Shown: in pieces, positions 34,211 to 40,864 of the stretch | Numbering within the stretch: the stretch's first letter is position 1 | Layout of the letters: the number at the start of each line of letters is the position of its first letter | Assembly: GCF_001437205.1 (NCBI RefSeq) | Contig: NZ_JQAZ01000001.1 | Span: forward strand, 186,001 to 250,000 | DNA from: Lactobacillus selangorensis | GTDB lineage: Bacteria; Bacillota; Bacilli; Lactobacillales; Lactobacillaceae | Direction: 5' to 3' | DNA length: 64,000 nt | Program-made: the position numbers and the translations under genes | Notes under the pieces: model-generated | The model's input: only the letters and a program-made list of their open reading frames with translations | Database searches by the model: none | Told to the model about the DNA's origin: nothing

Positions 34211-34816
34211 GTGGGTAAAATGCTGAATTGTGCCGCTTTCCCAGAGAATCATCAGACCAAGCCCAATATAGACCACCGCCATAATCCAGTCGCCGTATTT
34301 GGCGAGAACACGGTGAATCGGTTTGAATTGGGCACAATGGGTACTGATCCAAACGAGGAGATAGATGCAGATCGTAAAGACGATTAAAACAATGCCGATT
34401 TGTACAGGATTGAGGGTAACAAAATAAGGCACAAACAGGCCGATATTGTCGGCCCCACAAGAAGCAACGGTAATCAAAGCGACGGTAGCACTAAGATTTT
34501 TACCGGAACGGGCCGTCATTTTCTTTTGGGCCGCCGCAGCTTCATTTTCCGAACCCAGCACCGCTTTGATTCCGAAGTAGATTGGAATCAAACCTAACAA
34601 GCCCAATAACCATTTTTCGGGTACGTAATGCAGAATAAAGGCAAAAATCAAACTGATGCCGATTAGTGTGTAAGAGCCGATGTATTGGCCGAGATAGATC
34701 TGACGGCGTTCCTGTTTGGAAGAATGCTGTGAAAACAGCAGCATTAAAATGACTAGCAGGTCGATCGCAGTGGAGGCATATAAGACAGCACTCGTCAGGA
34801 TGGTTTCAAGAATCAT
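34208..34816 (-). CDS. cadD: Cadmium-resistance-type transporter (CadD family)
   Basis: The 202-residue protein has five to six membrane helices and the CadD features: N-terminal TSAVLYASTAIDLLVILM, GQYIGSYTLIG and ASCGADNIGLFVPYF. CadD proteins move divalent metal cations or related solutes out of Gram-positive cells. Its ATG overlaps the stop of the ArsR-type regulator gene by four bases (ATGA), so the two are translationally coupled. It is likely induced by a metal through that regulator. Confidence 0.9.
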   Translation of the reverse strand: MILETILTSAVLYASTAIDLLVILMLLFSQHSSKQERRQIYLGQYIGSYTLIGISLIFAFILHYVPEKWLLGLLGLIPIYFGIKAVLGSENEAAAAQKKMTARSGKNLSATVALITVASCGADNIGLFVPYFVTLNPVQIGIVLIVFTICIYLLVWISTHCAQFKPIHRVLAKYGDWIMAVVYIGLGLMILWESGTIQHFTH

Positions 34817-35187
34817 GCACTAGCCTCGTCTTTTGCAGGAATCCGGCCAGTATCTTCAGCCAGACACCAAGCACGTTCCAGCAGTAGGGTTGTGCACGCA
34901 TCGATAATCTCGTAATGAACAAAATTGCCATGCCATTTGGCCACGACGATGTTTTGGGCAACTAGCCGCTGCAGCTGATTCGAAACGGCGGGAATTTTTA
35001 AATTTAATTGAGCGGCAATTTTACTGACAGTCAGATGCGGATCAAGTGCCAAACTATGCAAAATGCGTAAACGGGTGTCATTAGCTAATATTTTGAATAA
35101 ACCGGCAATTGACAAGGCATCGGATTCATCTAAGAGCGGACGTGCCGTTAAAGCCGGTGTTTCAGGACAACAATCGGATTGAGCCAT
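34813..35187 (-). CDS. ArsR/SmtB-family metalloregulator (CadC/CmtR-like)
   Basis: The 124-residue winged-helix repressor has the ArsR fold (LFKILANDTRLRILHSL, helix-turn-helix at VSKIAAQLNLKIPAVSNQLQRLV). The DNA-binding-helix CVC metal site of CadC/ArsR is absent (HLTVSKIA). Cys residues lie instead at the N-terminus (DCCPE, positions 5-7) and C-terminus (DACTTLLLERAWC), so metal would bind there, as in other ArsR subtypes. AGGAGG is eight bases before the ATG. It precedes cadD. Confidence 0.88.
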   Translation of the reverse strand: MAQSDCCPETPALTARPLLDESDALSIAGLFKILANDTRLRILHSLALDPHLTVSKIAAQLNLKIPAVSNQLQRLVAQNIVVAKWHGNFVHYEIIDACTTLLLERAWCLAEDTGRIPAKDEASA

Positions 35188-35221
35188 TGGACATTCCTCC
35201 TAATGGATTTGATGAGCACAT

Positions 35222-35243
35222 TATTACATGAAACTGTGTAATA
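35222..35243. promoter_or_regulatory. Candidate operator of the cadC-like/cadD operon
   Basis: TATTACA-N8-TGTAATA is a perfect palindrome 35-56 bp upstream of the regulator start, the usual place for an ArsR-family operator. Confidence 0.6.
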
Positions 35244-35379
35244 GTAAAGCTCAAAATGAAATCGGTCACTTAATGATTGGGGCCATTTCTAATAAAAATA
35301 ATCATAAAAACATTATCACAAGTGAGCATATATTGAACCCAATCTGCTTTTTTAAGTTTAAAATGATTTTGAAGGTTAA

Positions 35380-35393
35380 ATAACCGTTGTTAT
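35380..35393. promoter_or_regulatory. 14-bp Crp/Fnr-type palindrome, copy 1
   Basis: ATAAC-CGTT-GTTAT, followed three bases later by the -35 TTGCAG. The centre is about 45 bp upstream of the predicted start of the 29-residue peptide gene. A sister box at 36450-36463 has the same flanks. Confidence 0.6.
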
Positions 35394-35395
35394 CA

Positions 35396-35425
35396 TTGCA
35401 GTGCAACGAAGCAGCGTGCTAAACT
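35396..35425 (+). promoter_or_regulatory. Promoter of the 29-residue peptide gene
   Basis: TTGCAG (35396-35401), 18 bp, TAAACT (35420-35425). Confidence 0.5.
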
Positions 35426-35464
35426 TCATCTATTCTAAAAATAAGCGTGAAAGGGATGGCGAAA

Positions 35465-35554
35465 ATGAAATTTGCAATCGGTGTTCGGAACGGCTTCCTG
35501 TTTTCAGCCGCATTTTGGGCAATAATCGGAGCCATAGTGTATGCAATTGGATAA
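35465..35554 (+). CDS. 29-residue single-helix membrane peptide
   Basis: The peptide MKFAIGVRNGFLFSAAFW...IVYAIG has a short basic N-terminus and one hydrophobic helix. AAAGGG lies nine bases before this ATG; an in-frame ATG three codons earlier overlaps it. The transcription unit is complete: palindromic box, promoter, ribosome binding site, short ORF and terminator at 35562. Function unknown. It could be a small membrane regulator, a signalling peptide or a toxin-like peptide; nothing decides between them. Confidence 0.6.
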   Translation: MKFAIGVRNGFLFSAAFWAIIGAIVYAIG

Positions 35555-35561
35555 AACGTAA

Positions 35562-35596
35562 AAAAGCCGGAACCACAAAGTGTTCCGGCTTTTATA
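35562..35596. terminator. Bidirectional terminator
   Basis: AAAAGCCGGAAC and GTTCCGGCTTTT are exact complements. It ends the peptide gene (+) and the B3/B4 gene (-). Confidence 0.92.
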
Positions 35597-35605
35597 ATTG
35601 TGTTT

Positions 35606-36268
35606 TTAGCGATGCAGCCATTCTTGGGTCAATTTACTTGGCTGCAAGTACTGATTCAATATTGTTGCCGTTTCAGACTGCATTTGCTGCGCTTGGGCGG
35701 CTGTGACGTCGAACATATAGATTACCAATGCTGCCTGCGTCGTTTCGGGCGTAATCATTGCCCGAGTCGAATCAGAAGTCGGACTGCCGAACGGACCATC
35801 TTGGTCACGCAGCACCAGCAGGTGTTCGAGATTGACGGCTTTTTTGCCGATACCAGCATAAGTTTCACCAGTTTGGCCGACTGACAGGGTCACCGTGTCA
35901 CCGATTTGCAGCCGATCGTAACTACCAATCGGCAGCTTGAACTGCAGCGACAGCAAGTTATTAAGATCGACCAGGGCGTTGATCTGGTAAAGTCCTTTGC
36001 CCTTGACGACCCGCCGCCACAGACTGTCCGATGACGGCCGAAACCGAGCCGGATCTTTGCCTAGCCGTTTGTAAAGCTGCTTGGTAGCCTGAATCGCCGG
36101 ATTGGATCGGATCGTTTCCAAACTGTCATGCGCTTGGATGTCGGCGAGCAGGGGATTCAGTTCTGCCTGCCAGAATGTGGTATCGTTAGCCTGATTGTGA
36201 AATGTGAATTGCGTAATGCCAAGTGAAATTTCGGTTGGTAATTGTGCTGCTAATTTAAATTGGGTCAT
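35606..36268 (-). CDS. Free-standing B3/B4 tRNA-editing-type domain protein
   Basis: The 220-residue protein is a B3/B4 domain like that of the phenylalanyl-tRNA synthetase beta chain, where it removes misattached Tyr from tRNA-Phe. Recognisable parts are AIQATKQLYKRLGKDPARFRPSSDSL (in pieces), the central strand INALVDLNNLLSLQF, and DQDGPFGSPTSDSTR. Stand-alone members are thought to hydrolyse misacylated tRNA or bind tRNA-like substrates. It has a GGAGG, and an upstream 15-codon leader ORF with a hairpin. It is flanked on both sides by tiny transcripts that share a palindromic box. Confidence 0.88.
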   Translation of the reverse strand: MTQFKLAAQLPTEISLGITQFTFHNQANDTTFWQAELNPLLADIQAHDSLETIRSNPAIQATKQLYKRLGKDPARFRPSSDSLWRRVVKGKGLYQINALVDLNNLLSLQFKLPIGSYDRLQIGDTVTLSVGQTGETYAGIGKKAVNLEHLLVLRDQDGPFGSPTSDSTRAMITPETTQAALVIYMFDVTAAQAQQMQSETATILNQYLQPSKLTQEWLHR

Positions 36269-36316
36269 TTTTGATTGTGCCTCCGCTTAATATGTCTTTG
36301 TTAAAAATCAACTGGT

Positions 36317-36337
36317 GCAGCGGCACGGGTCCGCTGC
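36317..36337 (-). promoter_or_regulatory. Leader hairpin of the B3/B4 gene
   Basis: GCAGCGG and CCGCTGC, perfect 7-bp stem, two bases after the stop of the 15-codon leader ORF. No T6 run, so it looks like an attenuator or translation-control hairpin rather than a plain terminator. Confidence 0.5.
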
Positions 36338-36338
36338 T

Positions 36339-36386
36339 TTAAGCACGGGCAGGCACATCACATTCCATTAAGGGTGCGAATAACAT
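36339..36386 (-). CDS. 15-residue leader peptide upstream of the B3/B4 gene
   Basis: MLFAPLMECDVPARA reads from an ATG with AGAAGG seven bases before it, and ends directly before a GC-rich hairpin in the leader of the B3/B4 gene. The arrangement resembles translational attenuation leaders. The peptide may matter only through its translation. Evidence is positional. Confidence 0.45.
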   Translation of the reverse strand: MLFAPLMECDVPARA

Positions 36387-36449
36387 GGAAACACCTTCTT
36401 TTCGAATCGAGTAGGTCTATTGTAACATAGGCAGCAAAAATATTTTTAA

Positions 36450-36463
36450 ATAACTTTAGTTAT
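36450..36463. promoter_or_regulatory. 14-bp Crp/Fnr-type palindrome, copy 2 (divergent)
   Basis: ATAAC-TTTA-GTTAT lies between two divergent promoters, about 44 bp from each predicted start: the B3/B4 leader (-10 at 36419-36424, minus strand) and the tiny transcript at 36501 (plus). Activator-type placement. Confidence 0.6.
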
Positions 36464-36465
36464 CG

Positions 36466-36494
36466 TTGCAATTATAAATTTCTTATGATAAACT
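36466..36494 (+). promoter_or_regulatory. Promoter of the short transcript at 36501
   Basis: TTGCAA (36466-36471), 17 bp, TAAACT (36489-36494). Confidence 0.55.
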
Positions 36495-36500
36495 GCCCTT

Positions 36501-36594
36501 ATTCCCATGAAAGAGACGCTGAGGTGAAGAACGATGCGTAGATCGCAAACATGAAAAGGACTCGTGCACAGAAATTGTGACGAGTCCTTTTTTT
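36501..36594 (+). ncRNA. Short transcript with a six-codon ORF
   Basis: The unit from promoter to terminator is about 95 nt. It contains GAGGTG, then ATG seven bases later and MRRSQT-stop (36534-36554), whose stop runs into the terminator stem. It may act as RNA, or be a translated mini-ORF. It shares its upstream box with the 29-residue peptide gene. Confidence 0.45.
36554..36594. terminator. Bidirectional terminator
   Basis: AAAAGGACTCGT and ACGAGTCCTTTT with an inner CACA/TGTG; T7 on the plus strand. On the minus strand it can also end the esterase transcript. Confidence 0.9.
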
Positions 36595-36642
36595 GTGTTT
36601 GAAATCGTTTGGAAAACAAAGTTATGCGCTGTTGGTTACGCG

Positions 36643-37782
36643 CTATTTGCCTGAATGCAGCCAGTGTGCGGCTTCCCAGGCAAAGTGTTCGCCCTGTGGG
36701 AAAATGCCGAACTTATCCAAAAAGGCATGCGTCATCCCTTTGTAGTTGATGTAGTGGGCACTAACGCCATTCTCCGCCAAACGCTGGGCATAGCCGTAAC
36801 CTTGCGGACGTAGTGGATCGAATTCATCCGTTGCAATCAAAGCAGGCGGCATTTTGGCCATCATGTCATCTGACATATTTAATGGCGAAATGCGAGGGTC
36901 GGTCGGATCCTCTTTGCCGACGTAAACCTTCTGTAAAAGTTGTTTGCCTTTGACGGAAAAAAGGGTGTCTTTCTGATAACGTTGCTGCATCAAGGAATCC
37001 ATGTTGTATTTATCTTCAGGCCAATCGTATTTAGCTTGTGTAGCTGGGTCCAATGATTCGCATGGGTACGCCATGAACTGGTTGGTAATGTAATGATTGC
37101 CGTTAGCACGGTCCATATAAGCGACGACAGCCGCATTGTTGGCACCGGAGCTATCGCCATAAACGGCGACCAAACTCAGATCGACATGGAGTTTTTCAGC
37201 ATGTTCGATAATCCACATTGTGGCGTGGTAGCAGTCGTTAACACCGGTAAAAGCCGGAAATTCAGGTGCGAGCCGGTAATCGACATTGAAGACACGGACA
37301 CGGGCAATTTCAGCCATATATTTACAGAAATGCTCATTGACGAGCACATTGCCGCCGAGCCAGCCGCCGCCATGAAAGGCGATGATGGCGCCTAATGACT
37401 CATTGGGATCGGCTAATTCGGGTGTATAGACGGAAATCGGAATCTTTTCGTCATCATCGGTGTAAATTTTCGTCACCGTTACATGGTTCGAGAGGTCGAG
37501 GCTGCTGCTGCCCATTTGAGCCCGCCAGCGGTAAGCCGCCTCAGAAGCATCATCGGTCGGATGGTTTTTCGTGCGTTTCATGATTTCGGAATCCGGTGCG
37601 TACGGGCCGCCGTTATCCTGTTGAAAATGCGCATTGAAATCGTCCATGGCGTCTTTGGCCACATCGGGATCGAAAACGTCCTTGTGCCAAACACCATTTT
37701 TATCCTTTGCAAAATCAGGACTCTTATCTAAACGCTGCAACTTATTTTGATAATCTTTACGTGAGGGTGTCCAAGTAATCAT
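36643..37782 (-). CDS. Alpha/beta-hydrolase, HSL-type esterase/lipase
   Basis: The 379-residue protein belongs to the hormone-sensitive-lipase-like family: oxyanion motif FHGGGW (136-141), nucleophile elbow GDSSG (Ser211), acid in DEFDPLRPQG and His in GMTHAF. It has a long N-terminal extension of about 90 residues. There is no signal peptide, so it is cytosolic; it probably hydrolyses short-chain esters or phenolic esters. AAAGGAG lies eight bases before the ATG. The intergenic region upstream, shared with the 37935 gene, contains a cre site. Confidence 0.93.
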   Translation of the reverse strand: MITWTPSRKDYQNKLQRLDKSPDFAKDKNGVWHKDVFDPDVAKDAMDDFNAHFQQDNGGPYAPDSEIMKRTKNHPTDDASEAAYRWRAQMGSSSLDLSNHVTVTKIYTDDDEKIPISVYTPELADPNESLGAIIAFHGGGWLGGNVLVNEHFCKYMAEIARVRVFNVDYRLAPEFPAFTGVNDCYHATMWIIEHAEKLHVDLSLVAVYGDSSGANNAAVVAYMDRANGNHYITNQFMAYPCESLDPATQAKYDWPEDKYNMDSLMQQRYQKDTLFSVKGKQLLQKVYVGKEDPTDPRISPLNMSDDMMAKMPPALIATDEFDPLRPQGYGYAQRLAENGVSAHYINYKGMTHAFLDKFGIFPQGEHFAWEAAHWLHSGK

Positions 37783-37871
37783 GCCACTCGCTCCTTTCTT
37801 GATTCACATCCATTGTAACGAATAATTGTCCGAACAGGTTTAAAAAGACCTGCTGACTTGGAAAGCACCCT

Positions 37872-37899
37872 TTGAAAACGGTTTCTATTGTGGTACAAT
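37872..37899 (+). promoter_or_regulatory. Promoter of the split membrane-protein gene, with cre site
   Basis: TTGAAA (37872-37877), 16 bp, TACAAT (37894-37899). TGAAAACGGTTTCT at 37873-37886 matches the cre consensus TGNAANCGNWNNCW at all fixed positions and overlaps the -35, which fits CcpA repression. Confidence 0.65.
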
Positions 37900-37934
37900 T
37901 TTTAGTATTACATAAGAGATAGAGGAGTTTAGGT

Positions 37935-38336
37935 TTGAGAACAGTTATCAGACGAATTATTGGGGTTGCAGCCCTATTAGGGTGTTTGTTTTTATGGATT
38001 TCGGTGACGCCGAATCAGGCGAAACCAGTGCAGATGGATGCGAAAGACGGGGCGGTGGTGCAGCAAACGGTCGAAACACCGTGAACAAAACGGTTTGAGC
38101 ATCAGGTCAACTCGTTCAAGGCGTCCTTCACAATGAAGAATTTTGCCTTTTGGGCATTAGGAATCACCATTTTCCTGATGATTTTTGAACCGTTATTGGG
38201 TTTATGGTTAACCGTCAGAAGAAGAAAAAGAGACCGTGAAGATGAAGAGGCTCTCCAAGCCAAATTGGAAATGGATGAGCGCAACCTTGAAGTCTACCAG
38301 TCCAAGTCTCCTGAATTCTGGCGGGAATTGTTGTAA
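37935..38336 (+). pseudogene. Two-helix membrane protein gene interrupted by TGA
   Basis: A single frame runs from a TTG start (GAGGAG seven bases upstream) to 38336, broken only by TGA at 38082-38084. The first part (49 residues) has a membrane helix and a polar tail; the second (open from 38085, first ATG 38133, 67 residues from there) has a second helix and a charged tail. No ribosome binding site precedes 38133. The simplest reading is one protein of about 133 residues with a nonsense mutation (TGG or CGA to TGA). The alternative is two genes or readthrough. Confidence 0.6.
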
Positions 38337-38345
38337 AAGGGAGCA

Positions 38346-38378
38346 TAAAAAAACTGCGGCAGCGGCCGCAGTTTTTTT
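38346..38378. terminator. Bidirectional terminator
   Basis: AAACTGCGGC, AGCG, GCCGCAGTTT with T/A runs on both sides. Confidence 0.92.
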
Positions 38379-38383
38379 GACGC

Positions 38384-38692
38384 TTATTCGACTTCATTTG
38401 GTAGTAAGATCGTTTGATTTTCACCATCGTCATAAGCAAGGATTTCGTCAGGATAATCACGGTCATATGGGAAGGGAAGATCGAATCCAATCTGAGTGGC
38501 ATCGTCTGCTTGTGAAAAGAGCAAGGTCACACGGCCATTATGATTTTCGACGTTGAATTTCAAAATGTTGCTCAACGGAACAACACCATTTAGGTCAGTA
38601 TCGATGAGCTGCCAAACGCGGTCGATGATTTCACCAGGCAGGGTCTGAACGACACTGAAGGTTGCAAAACGTGCATGTTGTGCATTAAACAT
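38384..38692 (-). CDS. DUF960 family protein
   Basis: The 102-residue protein has the DUF960 pattern: MFNAQHARFATFSVVQTLP at the start, VWQLIDTDL, and a beta-rich second half ending in DGENQTILLPNEVE. These small cytosolic proteins occur in lactobacilli and streptococci; function is unknown. GAGG is eight bases before the ATG; an upstream GTG is less likely. Own terminator. Confidence 0.8.
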   Translation of the reverse strand: MFNAQHARFATFSVVQTLPGEIIDRVWQLIDTDLNGVVPLSNILKFNVENHNGRVTLLFSQADDATQIGFDLPFPYDRDYPDEILAYDDGENQTILLPNEVE

Positions 38693-38762
38693 TTTTAACA
38701 CCTCGTTTGAGACACTAAGATTGTTTCTATATTATAGCCGTTTCCATCCAAAAGTCAGCCCC

Positions 38763-39272
38763 TTAGTTTTCAGGTGCGGTAATATCGGCAAATTCGCCGT
38801 GAACAAATTGGACGATCTGCTTGGGATTGATTCCCACTGAACGACCGATTTTACCGGAAGAAACAAGGATTGTGTCTTCGGCTTCGGCTTCTTTGGCAAA
38901 GTAGGTCGGATAATGATGGGTTTCGTAGATCCCGATCGGCGTATTGGCACCGTGTTCATAGCCAGTCGTGGCAATCAAGTCTTTCAGCGGCACCATGCCG
39001 ACTTTTTTATTACCGGAAGCCTTGCTGAGCTTTTTATAATCAACGTGTTCGTCGATCGGCACGACGGCGATGACTGGACCGGTTTTGTTGCCGGTTAAGG
39101 CTAACGTTTTGTAGATATCATGTTCCGGCACGTTGAGATGATCGACGGTTAACTGGGCGACATCTCCTTCGGCGTGGGTCGGAAATTCATACTGCTGATA
39201 CGGAATCTTGGCTTTATCTAAAATCTTTTCGACAAGCGTTTTGCTCATCTGCGCTTTTTTCTTTTTACTCAT
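38763..39272 (-). CDS. ybaK: Cys-tRNA(Pro) deacylase, YbaK/EbsC family
   Basis: The 169-residue protein is of the YbaK/EbsC type, which removes Cys wrongly attached to tRNA-Pro. Visible are PTHAEGDVAQLTVDHLNVPEHDIYKTLAL (in pieces), VVPIDEHVDYKKLSKA with the conserved Lys of the active-site region, GYEHGANTPIG and VSSGKIGRSVGINP. The N-terminal MSKKKKAQMSKT is basic; the start is not certain, because the ribosome binding site is weak (GAAGTG) and an ATG nine codons earlier exists. Confidence 0.92.
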   Translation of the reverse strand: MSKKKKAQMSKTLVEKILDKAKIPYQQYEFPTHAEGDVAQLTVDHLNVPEHDIYKTLALTGNKTGPVIAVVPIDEHVDYKKLSKASGNKKVGMVPLKDLIATTGYEHGANTPIGIYETHHYPTYFAKEAEAEDTILVSSGKIGRSVGINPKQIVQFVHGEFADITAPEN

Positions 39273-39394
39273 CGGATTCACTTCGCTTTCACTCTGCATT
39301 TATTTTACCGCTTTTAGGAAACGAATGAAAAGGGGGCCTCTGAAATTCAATTTTGTAGTATACTAGGGTGTAATCATTAGAGGAGACGATTTGC

Positions 39395-39559
39395 ATGGGA
39401 TTTCATTTAAAGCGTAAATCCAAAGATATTGATGTGTCATCGCATGATTTTCGTTCATTATTAAATGATGTCCGCAAAGATAGCCATCATTTTCACGATG
39501 TCCAGTCGGCCTTTGATAAGCTGAAAGTCGATTATCATTCCAAAAAGAAAAATAAATGA
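39395..39559 (+). CDS. Small basic protein, 54 residues
   Basis: AGGAGA lies nine bases before the ATG, and TATACT about 30 bp upstream gives a -10. The product begins MGFHLKRKSKDIDVSS and ends in KKKNK; it is highly charged, without a membrane helix, and rich in His/Asp. It is followed by a 22-bp perfect inverted repeat acting as terminator. The family is not recognised. Confidence 0.65.
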   Translation: MGFHLKRKSKDIDVSSHDFRSLLNDVRKDSHHFHDVQSAFDKLKVDYHSKKKNK

Positions 39560-39617
39560 ACCGTGTGTCGTGTGGCACGAGATATTAAGAAGAAACCGTG
39601 ACGTAGGCGTTTCTTTC

Positions 39618-39665
39618 CAAAAAAGTTTCCTAAATGCAATTTTTTGCATTTAGGAAACTTTTTTG
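39618..39665. terminator. Very long bidirectional terminator
   Basis: 22-bp perfect inverted repeat with a TTTT loop: arms 39618-39639 and 39644-39665, ending in AAAAAAG and CTTTTTT. It separates the small basic gene from the convergent lipoprotein gene. Confidence 0.92.
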
Positions 39666-39721
39666 TTTTAACAGGTTACGCTTGCCAACCACGATCATCA
39701 GCCGAGGAACGCTCCCGATGG

Positions 39722-40258
39722 CTATTTCTGGCTGCTGGAGGTGGCAACACTACTGATGGATTGATCCTGCTTTTCCAAAGTAATGTAATCCCGGAAGGAC
39801 TGTGGAATTTGATTCGAGAAATCCCGTTTGGCGATTGAATTGGTTTCATTATTAAAGGATTTCATGGCGGCGGTAAAACTGTTTTGGTCATTGTTCTTCA
39901 TGGCAGTCAGGACGCTTTGCGCTGTCTTGGTGTAATTGCCTAAGTCCTGAGTGGCCTGCTGTTGGGCGGTATTATTTGCTAATTTGAGACCAATCGCACT
40001 CAGCTTCTTCTGCTGGGTCGTGAGAGTCGTTTTCAGGTGGTCTTGGCTGACACCATAATGCAGGTCTTTTAAGGGTGCAATCACGGCTTCCGAAATCTGA
40101 TTATAAAAAGAAGCCAATTGTTTCTGTGAATACTGATTGCTGCGTGCCACTGTTTTAGGCTTTGAACTTGAAGCTGCCGACGAATTCGAATTTGATTGGC
40201 AGCCTGACAGCGTTAAAACGGCTGTTTCCAAGAATAAAAGCTGTGTCCAACGTTTCAT
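39722..40258 (-). CDS. Lipoprotein of unknown function
   Basis: The 178-residue precursor has a lipoprotein signal (lipobox LSGC, Cys about 20), a short Ser/Asn-rich linker, and an alpha-helical C-terminal part rich in Gln, Asn and Lys with heptad-like repeats. GAGGAGG precedes this ATG; one six codons earlier is not preferred. It is surface-exposed on the membrane. The family is not recognised. Confidence 0.82.
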   Translation of the reverse strand: MKRWTQLLFLETAVLTLSGCQSNSNSSAASSSKPKTVARSNQYSQKQLASFYNQISEAVIAPLKDLHYGVSQDHLKTTLTTQQKKLSAIGLKLANNTAQQQATQDLGNYTKTAQSVLTAMKNNDQNSFTAAMKSFNNETNSIAKRDFSNQIPQSFRDYITLEKQDQSISSVATSSSQK

Positions 40259-40365
40259 GAAGCGATTCCTCCTCAAAAATAAAATAACGTTTGTTGTTTA
40301 ACTATTATTAAAATTTAATGTTGATTATTCGAATAAACTAATGTATATTAACCTTATCGGAAATT

Positions 40366-40379
40366 AGAAAACGGTTTCG
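40366..40379. promoter_or_regulatory. Weak cre-like site
   Basis: AGAAAACGGTTTCG shares GAAAACGGTTTC with the full cre at 37873-37886, but the first T and last A/T of the consensus are missing. It lies 30 bp upstream of the 40410 gene. Confidence 0.35.
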
Positions 40380-40409
40380 CACTTTAAATAAGCCAGGAGG
40401 AACGCAAAA

Positions 40410-40826
40410 ATGACCCCGAAAACTTACTTAATTCAATTAAACCACAGTTTGGAACGTTTTATCGTCTTTTGCCGTGTCTTTGATGAATATGCTTACACCT
40501 GTCGCCGCATTCATACCGGTAATTGTCTGGTCACCGAAAATTTGAGCGACCTCAAAGGCTATTTTATTAAAAATCTGCGGGCTTACACGCTGTTTGTCGA
40601 ACGGCTCTGCAATACGGCGGTGCCGGAACAATATGCTCAGACACATCAGATGCTGCTCGATGCTTTGAGTGCCTATCAGCAGGGCTTATGGCAGATGGCC
40701 CAGTCGATGCGGCCCAACCAGCTTGAAACACCGGTTTTCCAGCAAGCACAGATTCAGCAGCGCAACAGCAAACAACTGGTGAATGAAGCCTTGCAAACTT
40801 TAGGCACATCCTCCTTCAGTGCGTGA
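40410..40826 (+). CDS. Helical cytosolic protein, unknown function
   Basis: The 138-residue all-alpha soluble protein has AGGAGG before the ATG. It is rich in Gln, Leu and Tyr (AYQQGLWQMAQSM, QQAQIQQRNSKQL). It ends 38 bp before the GTG-started gene at 40865 without an obvious terminator, so the two may be co-transcribed. The family is not recognised. Confidence 0.75.
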   Translation: MTPKTYLIQLNHSLERFIVFCRVFDEYAYTCRRIHTGNCLVTENLSDLKGYFIKNLRAYTLFVERLCNTAVPEQYAQTHQMLLDALSAYQQGLWQMAQSMRPNQLETPVFQQAQIQQRNSKQLVNEALQTLGTSSFSA

Positions 40827-40864
40827 TAAAATATGGCATAATAGAGGCATGAGGAGGGCTGACG

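Noticed and set aside
35465-35554. Rgg-SHP quorum-sensing peptide
   Set aside because: No Rgg-type regulator is adjacent and the peptide does not show the SHP pattern.
35401-35706. 101-codon frame over the small peptide gene and the terminator
   Set aside because: Crosses a strong terminator and the convergent B3/B4 gene; the 29-residue peptide frame is better supported.
40284-40297. Third Crp/Fnr-type box (ATAAC-GTTT-GTTGT)
   Set aside because: One arm mismatched, different flanks and no promoter at the matching distance.
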